Below, piece by piece: positions 37,501 through 49,745 of a stretch of DNA of 64,000 nt (its first letter is position 1; each line of letters starts with the position of its first letter). Source of the DNA: Apiosordaria backusii. Taxonomy: Eukaryota > Ascomycota > Sordariomycetes > Sordariales > Lasiosphaeriaceae. Made by a program: the position numbers and the translations under genes. A model generated the notes under the pieces. It was not told the DNA's origin, did no database searches, and saw only the letters and a program-made list of their open reading frames with translations. The DNA lies in NCBI GenBank assembly GCA_030549205.1, contig JAUKTV010000012.1:1-64000 (forward strand), written 5' to 3'.

Positions 37501-40500
37501 CTCCAGCGTTGATGATGGCAAACTCGCTCGGCTTGAACACAGTATCCTGCATATCGACACTGAGAAGCAAGAGGTGCGACAACTCCACGACGTGGACAGG
37601 GCTGACTCCGCCCTTGCGCAAGAAATTGGACCAGTCCTTCTTGGTGTTCTTGTCATATATCCTATACTTGAAGTCATAAGGTAGCAAGTTCTCCAAGGTG
37701 ACTGGCGCAGAGAGCTTGAGCCGCATGTAGGGGTAGTTCCTGTAGATGTCAGCAATACTGCAATGGACAGGATTACGGGGGCCAATACACATACCTAGTC
37801 ATGGGGTTGGCCTTGTCATATCGAGCAGACATCTGGAAGTAGAAAGGCTCCGCCTGAACCCCCTTGCACACCATGGTCTTGGTCGGCCGCTTAAGCAAAT
37901 CCCTCCACCACAACGTATCATTACTCCATCCGTAACCGAATCCAGGGTCGGGACGAACAAGCAAGCTCTTGTGGTACACCGCCCCCACAGGCGCTGGACG
38001 ACTTTCACCTGGCGCAATCTTCTCAATCTTGAGAAGATGGCCCTCGTGCGCATCGTATACACCAATCTCGACAGGAATATCCGTCTCGTTCTCCACCAGT
38101 AGAGGACTGCGAAGCGTGACATATTTGACATTGTCGGTTCCGAGCTTGACGTCGACAAGTAACTTGTGCAGAACCTGATCAGCCTTTGGCTTCAGGGCAT
38201 ACAGGAACTCGCCCTCTCGGGTGAGGCGAATGTTCTTAACCATGTCGAAGCCGCTTCCCTCGAGCTGCACCGCGACGCTGCTAGCGCCGTTCTCGGCCAA
38301 AAGATTTTCACGCATCTTCTCCCAGTCCTCAAAACTCCAAGGTGCTTCTTGTCCATCTTCGAGTCGGAGAGACGTCGGCTCCTCGCTGCTCTGCCGCCTG
38401 GCGTGGACAACGACATTGAAGCCTGTGTAGTTGCGGATGCGATATGGTGCCTCGGCGCCGCGTGGCTTGGACAGCACATCTTGATCCTGCGAGAAGAAAG
38501 CGAACGACTTGGACAAGAGTGCAATGCTGGCAGTAGTGACAGTGACGTCAAAGGTGCGATTGGAGGCAACATCAACCGAAGTGACGCCGGTGATCTGGTC
38601 GCGTGCTACACCGAGACCAACCTGCCAAGGCTCGATGAGAGGCTCCCAAGCTGATTTGGCAAAGTTGTAGATGTTGGTGTACATCTCGATAGAGGCTTCG
38701 GCCTTCAGGTTGGACGACCAGTTTGCTGCGGTGCTTGTGAACTTCTTGACGCTCATGTCCAGGATTGGAAGTTCGTGCAAATCACCGATGAGCACAACAC
38801 GGACTCCGTCAATGGTGGCAGTGAGTTCTTCGTTTCTCGGAGGTGCCTTGACAATATCGTGAGGCACATGCTGCCCAGACCTTTGGGATCGGCCAGAGGT
38901 GCTGACGCCACTGACGCTCTTCCTGCTCGCCCGTGTTCTCGCAGCCAGGGTAGATGGGCCCTTTCCACTTGCCGACCTTTGCTTCAAGCCTGGTGGCGCC
39001 TTGAGCTGCTTCGCCTTCTGATCAGATGCTTTCAAGTTGATCGTGGTGTTGTTATTGTTGTTGGGGGTGCCACCAGACAGCTCAGATGCCTTGGCAACGG
39101 TCTGCATGACAAGCAAGATATCCCGCAACGACACGCGGAGGATGAGAGGTTCAACATCAACATGGATCTTGGTCGTCATTGGCTGTGAGTTGTCCATAGA
39201 CATCTGGATGGAGAAGTCATCGATGATCCTGAGCCGGGAATCGTCAAAGCGATCCATGCGGCACAAGAACATGCCACACTGAGAGACCTGGAAGGTGAAA
39301 GCATGCTGTTGCGAAAGGAGAACTTGCTTCGTACCCAACACAAGTGCTTCCGAACTCGCGCTCAAAGGGTTGGCGATAAGAATTACCTGAGCATCAACAA
39401 CGTTGACGCGGTAGGCAAAGGTCATGTTCTTGGGCTCTGGTGCTGTTGGACCCTCAATTTGCTTGGACGGAGAGATGCCGCGGCTACTACTTTCGGATGG
39501 TCTGCCGATACTAACTTGCATAGAGTCTGCATCACTCATTTCCTCCGGGCTCTCAATTGGACTCTTCTCTGGCAGCGCCGGCGGCTCGTTGACCTGCGTG
39601 CCAACAGTGATGAACTTCTGCAACGCAAACAGATAATCCAGAGCAAAGATGACACGGGGACTGTCAATAGCAATCATGGCGATGACATTCCTTTCCTCGC
39701 CGCCCGACATCGTGATGCTGGCCATAAACTGCTGGACGTCCTTGTTGTTGCTGGTCATAATACGCCGGAACTTGTTTGTCTCGCGGTGACGTGTGTCATA
39801 GATCGTAAACGCCTGGATGACCAGTTCGGCCTCCAGGCTCCCGTTGGAATCCATCCGCGACTTGACAACACTGGAGTCCAAGCTGAATTTGGATAGACTG
39901 GCAGCGTCCATATCGCCTACTGGGGCATCCTCCGACGCACGGATCAGCTCCAAGCCGATGGTGTTGACAGTGAAGACAAGATCCAGCTTCGTCCAGGCTT
40001 GCCCGTGAGTGCCAAGCTCAGGGCTCATATCAATCGGTTTTTCATTGTTGTTATCGCCGCCAAAGCCAGTCATGGTTCTAGCACGCTCTAGAGTGGCATC
40101 ATCGACATCGCGCTCGGCCTCCTCGTCACTCTGCTCAGCACCGCCAGCGAAAGCGGCGGGTACCGACCGCGACAACTCCAGCAGTGAGTTGAGCTGGTAA
40201 GGCGTGAGGCGGAGATTGAAGTCGGTCATGTTTCCTTCAATGTCAAAATCAGGGCGCTTGACACCTTCCTTGTGCTCAGCGTACGTGATCTTGAACTCGA
40301 GATCAACATGATCGATGAGCTCTAGTTCCTCCGAACGATCGCCAGTGTATTGGAAGTTCGAAGTGAGCCGGATATTGCGGATCCCTGCAGACAGCTTCAT
40401 GGCAATCTCAGAATTCTCCGAGTCGTCAAGTGGAGCAAACTTGTTCTGGGCATAGATCTCTCCGAGGTAGGCGGTGATGACGTCCCGCTTTGGTCTCTCC

Positions 40501-43500
40501 GGCATAACCACTCGCGGGAAAACAACGATGGGCGTGTTGATGACAACATCGAACTTTATCCGGCCCGATGTCTGCTGCAACTGATTTGCCTGGTTGGCGG
40601 CGGCCTGGCGAGCTGCATTGTAGATGGCTTGCATCTTGCCGAACTTGACGAGAAAGTCGACAATCTTGCGGAAAGGTTCCTCGAGGAAATTGACCTTGAC
40701 GGAACCGGCACGCAAGAAAATGGACGAGTCATAGCCTGGGTACAGTTCTGGTTTGAGAGGATCAAAGGTTTCGTACCGGAAATTGGCGAGCTCTTTGCCT
40801 TGAATTGTGACCAGTTGACGAAGACTTGAGTCCTCGGAGACGCCAAGGTTGACGTCGTCGACCAGACTCAGATCGCCGAGCTTGGTGTTGACCCGCATGG
40901 TTCTGCCAAGAAGGAACACGCCAACATCGGCATGGTTGAATGACAGAGTGGCCAGCCGGATCCCATCATTATTCAGGATCATCCGAATACTCTTGAGGTC
41001 AACCTTCACCCTGATAGCCCCAGCATCCTGTTGCTGTTCTTCCTCGGGTGGGACCACCTCGACATCGACCTCGGAGTCATCGTCGGTGATAGCCTTCTGT
41101 GGGCTATTGTTGGTGTTGGCATTGTTGTTGGTGAAGGTGACAAGGATGAAGTCCAACAATGTAAGGAGCGTCTTACGCGTGACAACAAGGTTGATGGTGG
41201 AGACGGCGACATCGACGTTGGTCTCAATACCTTCGTAGACCGTCATAAACTCTGGAGACTCCTTCTTCACCCTAACGAATTTGACGTGCACCAGGTTTCT
41301 CGCCTGTTGGCGATCTTCCACATCACCCGATGATACAATCGACTTGAACTCGGCAGGGGGGTTGTCGACAAAGTCATCTACAGTTACTGAGCCCAGTGAC
41401 ACTTCGGCAGCCATGTCGTAGGGTCGGAGATAATACTCGACGCCAAAGTGTTCAGCAACAAGCTCCACGAGAAGTTGATCGGGGCGTTTCTTGTCAGGAT
41501 CACTGCGGTATAGGGATCCCTTGAGCTGATCAACTGTGAACTTGAACTCAAAAATCCGCTGTTGGATCTTCAACTGATCCCTGGCTGAAGTGTCCTTGGC
41601 ATCCTCGAACTTATCATCGTCATCATCCAGATCATCGTCATTAAGGATAATAGCTTGTTGAGGGGTAGGGAACTGGAGAAGTTGTGTAGACGGCGCGCGG
41701 TCCGCCCATCGCTGTGATCGAGAAGAAGCATTGCTGGTAAGACGGGGCCTCTTTGGGCGTGTTTCTGGGGAATACTGCGCTTGATCGCCATCCATTTTTG
41801 GTATCGCTACCTCGATGATGCGCATGAGGGTTTTGTACTTGGCATCTGATGCGCTCACATGCAGCACAGGAAGATGACCGGAAACCCTGAGCTTCGTGAG
41901 ATTGGGAGCTTTGGGAATGATGGATGTCTCAACGACAAAGTCGACATTGATCTTGTCGACGATGTGTAACCTCTGACGGTCATCCTTCTCCACCAACTGC
42001 TGCTTCGTTTCCTTAATGGAAGGCCCAATCAGGACTTGGGTGGATGTTAGCTTGACCAAGAACTTGTCATACATGAGAGACTCTAGCCGCTTAAAGTCTG
42101 CGTCGGTATAACTCTGGTTTTGTTTGGACTGAACCTCCTTCATCGTGTCCCGGTCGACAAGCTCGCTGGTAAGGCTGATGTGACCGGCATCCAGAATCAG
42201 GCATGTTGACTTTTTGTTAGTGATGCTCTCGGGGATAATGATGAGAGGCGCCTGCAAGTCGAGCTTGGCATTCACTGTCTTGTGTTCCTCCAATGCAAAT
42301 TCTAGGCCCGCTCTTGTCTGTTCACGGAGACCCTCGACCGTGGCCCCGGCTGTCTCCATGAGGGCATTGATCGATTCCATGTGGCGCTCTGGCGGCCTGA
42401 AGAAGTCGGCTACACCAACAACAACGTTGGGATTCCACACAATCTCCAGAGGCTTCAACTTGGCAGTCACGGCAACGTCGCCCTGTCCATCGAGAGGATT
42501 CTGCTCAACCTGGAACTGGAAAAATGCTTCGTTACCGTTCTTCTCGAGTTCGGCGATGGATAGGCGCTTGTCTCGTCTGTCCTCGGGGGCATCCTTGACA
42601 CGGACGAACTCTTTGTAGACACTGTCGGGAGTGGTGCCATCGTTGACGCGCAAGCCGCCCAGACTGATGTCAGCCAGGAAAGAGTCGGGCCTCTTGATGC
42701 CTTTTGCCTTGAACACATCAAAATGAAGACTAATCAGATCTCTGGTATCACCGTGAGGACTTTGTTTCAGAGTAAAACTTCCCGTACTAAGAGAGGCCTC
42801 AAGCTGAAGTTTGACAGTGTCTCTTGGTACGTCGACTTCGGCAGCAAGCGCTGTCTTTTCGTCCCAGTCGATAACCTCGTAAAGCTCCTTGCGTTGCTCC
42901 TCAGTGATCTGAATATTCTCGGAGTCGTCGTGCTTCTCCTGATGTTGAGGTTTGGAGCCCCACGCCCAGGCCAGCCAGCCCTGTTGTTGCTGTGGTTGTG
43001 GGGGTGGTCGGTTCCTGAGGGCTTCCGCATTCTCCCTCTTAAGCTGGTTGCGGGCCAGCGAGCGCCAAAATCGGAGATCTTCGTAGTCGAGTTTCCATTC
43101 AAGCTTGTTCAGGTCGTCATTCTCCTGGGGTGACAACGGTTGGCTCTGTTTCTTCTTTTTGAAGAGCTCAATGTAGCGTTTCCTGTCATCTCTTCGCTCT
43201 CGGAAATAATCCCAGGACCAACGCCTGTTGCGCTCGTGGATCTTGCTCAGCACAGCATTGCCGGCAAACTGAAGCCAGGCACGGGGGTCCTCCTTTGGCC
43301 TGACACCTTTTGGCTGATATTTCTTGTACTCTTGGTGACGGATGAAGTAGTGGAAGAGGTCGACCATCATCAGCGCATCGCGGTATTGCTGGTCATCCAA
43401 CACGAGACCGATCTCGTCGAACAGCAAGTTACCCTTGAACTTGGGCACTTGCCGGCTCCCGGTTTTGTCGAGCTCAATCTTGGCCTGGCCAGAAACAGGC

Positions 43501-44297
43501 TTGAGGATGAACTGATGTGTGCCAGATTGATCATTTTCCCCGCTCACAATCATGGACTTGAAGTTCGCCAGCATCTCGCCGTGTGGTGTGATCTGGTTAT
43601 CTGGTGTCAAGGCTTCCCGCCCGGGGCCCATGAGCTCTGTGTCTGTATTCCAGTAGACCGCTAGCGATTCCAGTGTGGCAAGCTTATGTGTTGTGTGGCT
43701 CGAGTCCTGGATAAAGGTAGGCGTCCATTGCCCGTCAGTGCTGATAGCGCTGAACTCTTCGAGCGTGATGCCCAGGGCAAAGGGGTGACCTGGGGCCGAG
43801 ATGGCATCCTCGTAGCGAACGTGGATGTTCTTGACCGTGATCTGCAGATTGTCGACAATCTTGGTGACAAGACTTTCAGTGAAGCTCTGGGTGCGCTTCT
43901 GTTCCTCCTGGCTGAGCCCCTCCTGAGACCTCTCCTTGAGCAACTCGGCCGAGTCCAACTTTTCCATCTTTATCCTCTGTTTCCGTCGTTCTTCCTCCTC
44001 TTCATTGTATTCGGCCTCCTCCTTGGGCGACGCGAGGAGAAACACATCCTCGATGAAGATCTTGACTGGCGCGCCGCGGAGGTTGGACCAGGGGATGACT
44101 AGTGTGAGCTCTCCGAGATGCCCCTCAATTACGTTTATTGGAAGCTTGAGCTGGTCGAGTGCTTCACGACGAAGTTCGAGATTCCGCAGCTTGACATCTC
44201 CTGACCAGATACCGACCTTGAGCTGTGTGGGGTCAAAGTTCTTGACATACATGCCCAGGAAGCGGTTCAGCAGGCCGGCTACAAGACCTTCCAACAT
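34592..44297 (-). CDS. VPS13: Vacuolar protein sorting-associated protein 13 (bridge-like lipid transfer protein)
   Basis: Two exons on the minus strand, 44297-37795 and 37739-34592, give about 3216 aa, close to yeast Vps13. The intron (55 nt) starts GTATGT, has TGCTGAC as branch and ends CTACAG. It joins NPMTR to NYPYMRLKLSAP. The N-terminus is the chorein domain (MLEGLVAGLLNRFLGMYV, residues 1 to about 115), which opens the lipid-transport groove. A long RBG-type beta groove, the SHR-BD/VAB region around 2100-2500, the ATG2-like C-terminal domain near 2750-2950 (FLKGIGKGFIGLATKP) and a terminal PH-like domain follow. VPS13 moves glycerolipids between organelles at contact sites. Low-complexity Gln and Asp stretches occur inside. 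Divergent from the DUF3429 gene. Confidence 0.97.
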
Positions 44298-45484
44298 CTT
44301 GGCTGTGTGGTGCCGTTACCCGGGCCGGGAACAGTCGTATGGGGTGTTTATGGCGCGTGGTGCAGAGGACGCATTGGTAGGAATTATTTGCAATCCGGGA
44401 AAAATCGTAAGAGGGTCATGGGTATCGATATTACGTTGGTAGAATCGTCAGGTCATGCCACAGAATCGCGACGGATATAGAGGCTCGGGTTCTCGTCGCA
44501 ACTGGGAGACACAGATGTCAGTTACCTAGATTAGGCGGGGGTTCTGGGATATCCCAATTCGCGTTGGGAGACAGGGTCAGGGGGCCAATTACTTGGAGTA
44601 TCACAATTAGGAAGAAAGAATAAAGACTATGGTAAATCGAGGCGCACCAGGTGTGAGATGCCGATGGTGCTGTCAGGTTTTTTGGTTTTCGAGAAGCGTC
44701 GGGTTCGAGAGGCGCCGATGACGACTGGTCTTCTTGGGAGTCTTTGCTGCCGTTGGTGCCCGCTGAAGATTCCAGAGCTCGGGCCACCTGAATGCGGGGA
44801 TCCGGGACAGTGGTAGGTTTACGGTGGGGTGCACCTCCAACGGCTTCAGGAGATGATGTTGTTAACACCAGCGATATTCGATGGAGCTTTGATTAGGTGT
44901 GACCAGTATGATAGCACACAAATCCCACGTATGTTGAAGCCCAACACGATAACATCTCGCTTTGTCACATCAATGGTTTGCCCGCTCTGTTCTCATTCCA
45001 TCTGATTTGGAGATAGTGGGGCAGCGAATATGAAGCCACACGGCGGGGTGTGACTAACACTCTCCTGGCTTCTCATTGGATTTGAGCAATCACAGCCAAG
45101 GAATAGTCCCACCCTCAGGATCATTACGTCACTGGGAGCACTGCTGGGGGAAGCTCTCAGTTTGAAGCAAGCAGCGATTCAAGGCACCGTGGAAGTAAAG
45201 ACGGTAAGACCGGCACGGGCTTTGATGCTGTGGTCGTCATAAACCCCATAATGACATTAAATATCACCCTCCGTAATCTCCTACTTCGTGCTGCCATCCC
45301 ATTTCTCCCACGAAACTAATGCCCCTTCGTTTCTGCATGTCCCACGCGCTCGTTTCCCGTCTGCCCTGAAGTACACGAAGACCAGGGGCACAAATACTTA
45401 CCACAGCCATTGACACCCAAGTGGCCCGACTGTCACCTCCAACAGCCCCAACTACCTTCATTCTCGTTGAAAATATCGCCCAAG
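44298..45484. other. Divergent promoter region of VPS13 and the DUF3429 gene
   Basis: It contains the VPS13 5' leader. A 116-codon minus-strand open frame (44518-44868) has one hydrophobic segment (SLYSFFLIVILQVIGPLTL). I cannot decide whether this is a small gene, an upstream ORF or chance. No repeats are visible. Confidence 0.4.
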
Positions 45485-46968
45485 ATGTTGCGCGGCTTTC
45501 GACCAGCCCTTGGCCGAGCCCAAGCTCTCTCTACAGGCCTTCGAGGACCTCCAAGCCGCTCCTCGCCTGCCCCCACCAGCCTCTTCAAACATTCCAACGC
45601 CTCCTCAAGACCGCAAACCGTCACCCAACCGAGATTGCTGCCCTACCTCCTGCGCACACAGTATTCCACCAAACCTCCAGTGCAACCCACCCAAATAGAT
45701 AAGAAACACGAGCAAGAGATCGCGCAGCACGAGCTCGAAGCCCGACCAGACGAGGTATCGACCACTTCCACAGTCCGTAAATCCATTGAAACCGCGCAAG
45801 CCAAGCCCGGCGACGATGTAGATTTTGGCAAGGACCTACGCCAAGACCTGGTATGCACCCGTTGCTTTTCGACTCGGCCGAGTTCGGTGCACTAACATGA
45901 CTGCAGCACACCGTCAAAGACACCTTCGCATTGGGCTCCGTCCCCCGAGAACCCTACATCCTCGGTCTAGCCGGCACCCTCCCCTACCTCGGAACCTCCC
46001 TTGCGACGGTGTATTTCTCCTGGAACCTCAACACCAAATGGCCCACCGACTCCAACTTTGTCAACAGCTTCATGTTCAGCAACGAAGCCGCGTCTCAATG
46101 GCTTCACTTTCTCGAGCCGATCCAGGTTGGATATGGCGTGGCTTTGATCTCCTTCTTGGGAGCTATCCACTGGGGCCTTGAATTCGCAGAGAAGACACCC
46201 CTGCGAGAGAGAACACGTCTTCGGTATGCAGTTGGTGTTGCCGCACCATTGATAGCCTGGCCGACGACGTTCTTCTCTATCGAGTGGGCGTTGATCACGC
46301 AGTTCTTGGCTTTCACTGGGCTGTATTTTGTTGATGCTCGGGCAACGGTCCGTGGTTGGGCGCCGGCGTGGTACCAGACGTATCGATTTGTGCTGACGGC
46401 TATTGTTGGTGGGTCGCTGCTGATTAGTTTGGTGGCCCGGACGAAGATTGGAGATAGCCATTCCCGGCTGTCGGGTAGTGAGCTGAAAGATATGTTGGCT
46501 CCTGATGATTCTAGTCAGTATCACAACTGGGAGAAGGAGGAGGAGCAGGAGAGGGTGAGGCTTCGTAAGGAAAAGGAGGAGAAGGAGAAGAAGGCTAAGG
46601 AGGAAGAGGAGAAGAAGAAGAAGGAAGAGGAGAAGAAGTCGAAGGAGAAGAAGGGTGATAAGAAGGAGGGGAAGAAGGATGATAAGAAGGACGATAAGAA
46701 GGAGGACAAGAAGGAAGAAAAGAAGGAAGAGAAGAAGGAAGAAAAGAAGGAAGAAAAGAAGGAAGAAAAGAAGGACGATAAGAAGGACGATAAGAAGGAC
46801 GATAAGAAGGACGATAAGAAGGACGATAAGAAGGAGGAAGACAAGCCCAAGGAGAAGAGCAAGGATCGTGTCGAGAGCAAGGAAGGTGGCGCCCAAGACA
46901 AGAAGAAGGACCAGATCGGTGACCAGGATGGTGGGAACAGGAAGAATAGCGAGAAGCATGACAGCTAA
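45485..46968 (+). CDS. Mitochondrial inner-membrane protein with DUF3429 (TMEM69-like) and Lys/Glu/Asp repeat tail
   Basis: Two exons, 45485-45850 and 45907-46968, give 475 aa. The intron starts GTATGC, contains CACTAACATGAC and ends CTGCAG; it joins LRQDL to HTVKDTFALG. The N-terminus (MLRGFRPALGRAQALSTGLR) is Arg-rich without acids, a typical mitochondrial presequence. The DUF3429 domain spans about 130-310 with several membrane segments and the motifs LAGTLPYLGTS, FLGAIHWGLEF and TFFSIEWALITQF. From about residue 325 the protein becomes a highly charged tail of KKDDKK and KKEEKK repeats, unusual in length for the family. The function of DUF3429 proteins is not well established. The start at MLRGF is preferred because no earlier ATG is in frame. 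Confidence 0.88.
46590..46845. repeat. Short-period coding repeat (AAG-rich, 12-bp units)
   Basis: The coding strand is almost pure purine. It includes runs of the 12-bp unit AAGGACGATAAG (about 46,770-46,830) and AAGAAGGAAGAA-type units (about 46,700-46,770), encoding KDDK and KKEE. Because periods are multiples of three, the opposite strand is open too, producing spurious Leu/Val- and Ser/Phe-rich frames. Confidence 0.85.
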
Positions 46969-47780
46969 GTGGGTGCATCAACAGGTGTTGTAATGTCGTA
47001 ACGGACTCATGAGTTCCATGCTATGGCGGAGATCTGGACTGCTTTTCTTTTGTTCTGCATGCAGTCTACGGCGTTGATGTTATTGAAATGTTGCTTAGTA
47101 TCGGACCGAACTTCAAATTCTTATTTTACACCCCTTGATTTCTAGAACGTTTCCGAAGACCCTGTACTTTTTATGGCCGTGACTACAAGTAGTCTCTCAC
47201 TGATGTTCCTTTTTTCTCCCGTGCAGTGCTTGCGGACAGTGGTTGACTTTGGGTATAGCCGCACCCCCCTATCTCTTGTCACAAAAATTCTTCTCTTGTG
47301 GCTTAGAAGCTTTTAGGTTCGAAACGGGAAGAGATCAGATGTGATGACTTCAGTGTGGTTGATGGTTTGGTAACAAGTAGGTGGAAATCACATATCGGGG
47401 TTTGTTGGAGCTGTGTAAAGAACCTGGAAATCAGAAATTGGAGGGAAAACGAATAGCAAGGGTAAGCACTGCTGACTGGATAAGAATATTGTCTCTCTTT
47501 TCATGTAAACCGGTAACGCAAGGCCAAGGCTTGGGACAGTGATGTCATCAAGGGGGTGAGCTCAGTATTCTTTGGCATCCTCCGTTTACCTAGTAGTACA
47601 ACGACCCAATATGCCCGGTCATCAACATCGAATCCAACCACAGTTCCCTTAGGAGGTATCCTACATTGCTCAATCTAGTTCGATATCCTCTGTGGTGGCA
47701 GTTATGACTTCCAAAACCATCCCCTTCGCTTCGAATCATCCCCTGCGGGCGGTCTCACAAAATTCGATTCATACTATAAC
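46969..47780. other. Intergenic region
   Basis: This is the 3' flank of the DUF3429 gene. A word CTTGGGACAGTGATGTCATCAAG (47530-47552) resembles one at 50028-50050. No gene or RNA seen. Confidence 0.4.
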
Positions 47781-48536
47781 TCAGATATCAGCACATTTTT
47801 TCTCATTTGTATCCTTTATGTTAAAAGATAAGAACACGCTGAGCTTGTTACCTGCCCTTGAACTATTGAAGGTGGTTGAACTGCTACCGGAGTTTGCTGC
47901 AGCAAAAGCGTCGAACATCTGCGCCTCGCTGCTACCCACGGGAGCAGAGACTTGCATCCTGCCGCCTGTGGAAGCGTTCTTGTAATCGTACGTCGTGCGG
48001 TGGGGAGTTTGGTGACGGGTTACTGCTGGAGTTCCAACGCCATCGGTTGTACCGTTGCTGGGCGGGTAGTAATAGACTTCTTGACCTTGATCTTGGCGTG
48101 CCGAGACGGGGATTAGGGTGCCGTCTGGGAGTTGATGGTATGTCACTCCTCCGATTTGGTAGGGTTGGGAATAGGACTGGGAATCACGCGGGTGATGATT
48201 TGGTCGAGTGGCAAAGTAGTCCGGGACGTCTGGTGTGCCTCTGTCACGTGTTCGAGGATCGCGACTAGGTCTACCAGAGAGGTAGTCCCTGTTGGACGAT
48301 GTTGGTGTCTCAAGTGGAGTCTTTCGCTCTTGCACTGCAAGGGCTATCTCGGCTAGCTGGGCTGCGTGCCTGCTATTTGCTGGGGAGGCAGCGAAAAAGG
48401 AGGTGGTTCCAGCTGCTGGGGAACTCTGGACACTGGCGTAGAAGACTCGATTGCGATTATTGACTTCGGGTTCGAGGTTGGGTGGAGGTAAGGTCGCGCT
48501 GTGAAAATGTCTGAACCTGCTGCGTGACAGGGTCAT
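47781..48536 (-). CDS. Low-complexity protein of unknown function
   Basis: The open frame continues upstream to 48698. I choose the ATG at 48536 (context CCAAGATGACC) because the upstream part resembles a leader and the protein composition starts there. The product, about 250 aa, is rich in Ser, Thr, Pro and Asn. It has a cluster GGVTYHQLPDGTLIPVS followed by EVYYYPPSNG. Near the 3' end a donor-like GTAACA at 47851 may begin an intron, so the last about 23 codons (NKLSVFLSF onward) are doubtful. No domain recognised. Confidence 0.5.
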   Translation of the reverse strand: MTLSRSRFRHFHSATLPPPNLEPEVNNRNRVFYASVQSSPAAGTTSFFAASPANSRHAAQLAEIALAVQERKTPLETPTSSNRDYLSGRPSRDPRTRDRGTPDVPDYFATRPNHHPRDSQSYSQPYQIGGVTYHQLPDGTLIPVSARQDQGQEVYYYPPSNGTTDGVGTPAVTRHQTPHRTTYDYKNASTGGRMQVSAPVGSSEAQMFDAFAAANSGSSSTTFNSSRAGNKLSVFLSFNIKDTNEKKCADI

Positions 48537-49496
48537 CTTGGTGGTCTGGTTGCTGGTGAAAGATCTCGAGTCTTTGAAGCGGGGGGATTGCTCGGCAGGG
48601 AGAGGAGCAGCAAGGTTCGAACGAACAGATTCGAAATGATCGCGTGTGAAGGAAAGGAGAAGAGATATCTTCCAGTTTGTCTGCCGCGTCATCCTCACTA
48701 CATTGTCCTACATCACATAGCTAGCTATTAGGACGTCATCGTATGGCCCCCTAGAGCCTCATCCACCTGCGCAAAGTTTGGACGCCGAAGTAATTGATAC
48801 TCGGTGATCGACACCCGAACTTCCCATATCTAGTTCCGAGTGGGCTGCGTCATTTACAAAACCACAATGAGAAGTGTAGAAAACGCCACTTTACGCCCCA
48901 CCAGAGTGTGTGTTACGAGAGACAGGAGCTAAAAACGAGGCTGCTCTTCGTTGACTGATTGGCAATTTCCAAGGCTTCAACGGATGGGTTGGCGGAGGTC
49001 GGTTTGACAACGATCAGCTACATGACGATGATGTGGCGATTTCAAGAAAGAGTCTTGGTGAAGGACATCCTTGATGAAGCGGAAAAGATTGGGAGGCCTC
49101 GGATATCACAGGACATTCAGTCTATCAAGCAGGAAGGCGATGGCCTTGACGACGGGATGGTCGTTTACTTGATCATATACCTAAGGATAGTGTATTGTGA
49201 CACCCCGAACACATCTTCACCCTATAGCTACTAAGAAAATGCATTGATATTCCGTCAGGATGCCACTTCTGAAGCAATTGGAACATCAACTTCAAAAGAA
49301 ATGGAACTCAAATGTGTATTCGTACTAGCTACCTATCTTATCTGTGACTTTCCCCTTTCGCTCCCGTAATGCTTCGACACAATATACCCTCGGCCACCCG
49401 TCCGCAAACTGTAGGCCATTAGACTCGGTTCTAACTAGGTACAAGCCGGCCATAGCCGCAGTTTCTGTTGACTCACAGTTCAAGGCATCCAGGAAC
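48537..49496. other. Intergenic region
   Basis: No convincing gene. A 91-codon plus-strand frame at 48959-49234 starts with TTG and lacks an ATG in good context; I do not call it. Confidence 0.35.
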
Positions 49497-49745
49497 TCAA
49501 GACTTAGTAATATTGCGGGCAAGCTTGAGCGCCCTTTCTGTGTTCCGACTATTATTGGGCCCCTCAAACACGAAGAAGTCCCCTCTTCTGTTCTCTACGC
49601 GAACATAAACGTCCGACCTGGTGCGGTTGGTGGTGTTGGTGGTGTTGGCGGCGGGAGCCTGTGGGATCAAGGCGCCGTTGGTACCATTCTGGTAAACGAC
49701 AGTCTGACAGGGAACCCACTGTTTGTGGTGCGGAGACCAGACCAT
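49497..49745 (-). CDS. Small unrecognised protein, 82 aa
   Basis: The frame from the ATG at 49745 reads MVWSPHHKQWVPCQTVVYQN, then an Ala/Asn/Thr linker, then VYVRVENRRGDFFVFEG and NTERALKLARNITKS. The aromatic/charged alternation at both ends looks like a folded small protein rather than chance. Another ATG at about 49779 (MSQQQM) lies in a different frame, so a short intron or a different start cannot be excluded. Family not recognised. Confidence 0.4.
   Translation of the reverse strand: MVWSPHHKQWVPCQTVVYQNGTNGALIPQAPAANTTNTTNRTRSDVYVRVENRRGDFFVFEGPNNSRNTERALKLARNITKS

Noticed and set aside
44518..44868. 116-codon minus-strand frame with one hydrophobic segment upstream of VPS13
   Set aside because: Possible small gene or upstream ORF, but a single hydrophobic run and no family motif are insufficient to call a gene.
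45967..46959. 330-codon minus-strand frame rich in Leu/Val and a 126-codon Ser/Phe-rich frame
   Set aside because: Both are antisense shadows of the DUF3429 gene, kept open by its purine-rich triplet repeats.
48959..49234. 91-codon plus-strand frame
   Set aside because: No ATG at the start, no recognisable motif and no splice context.
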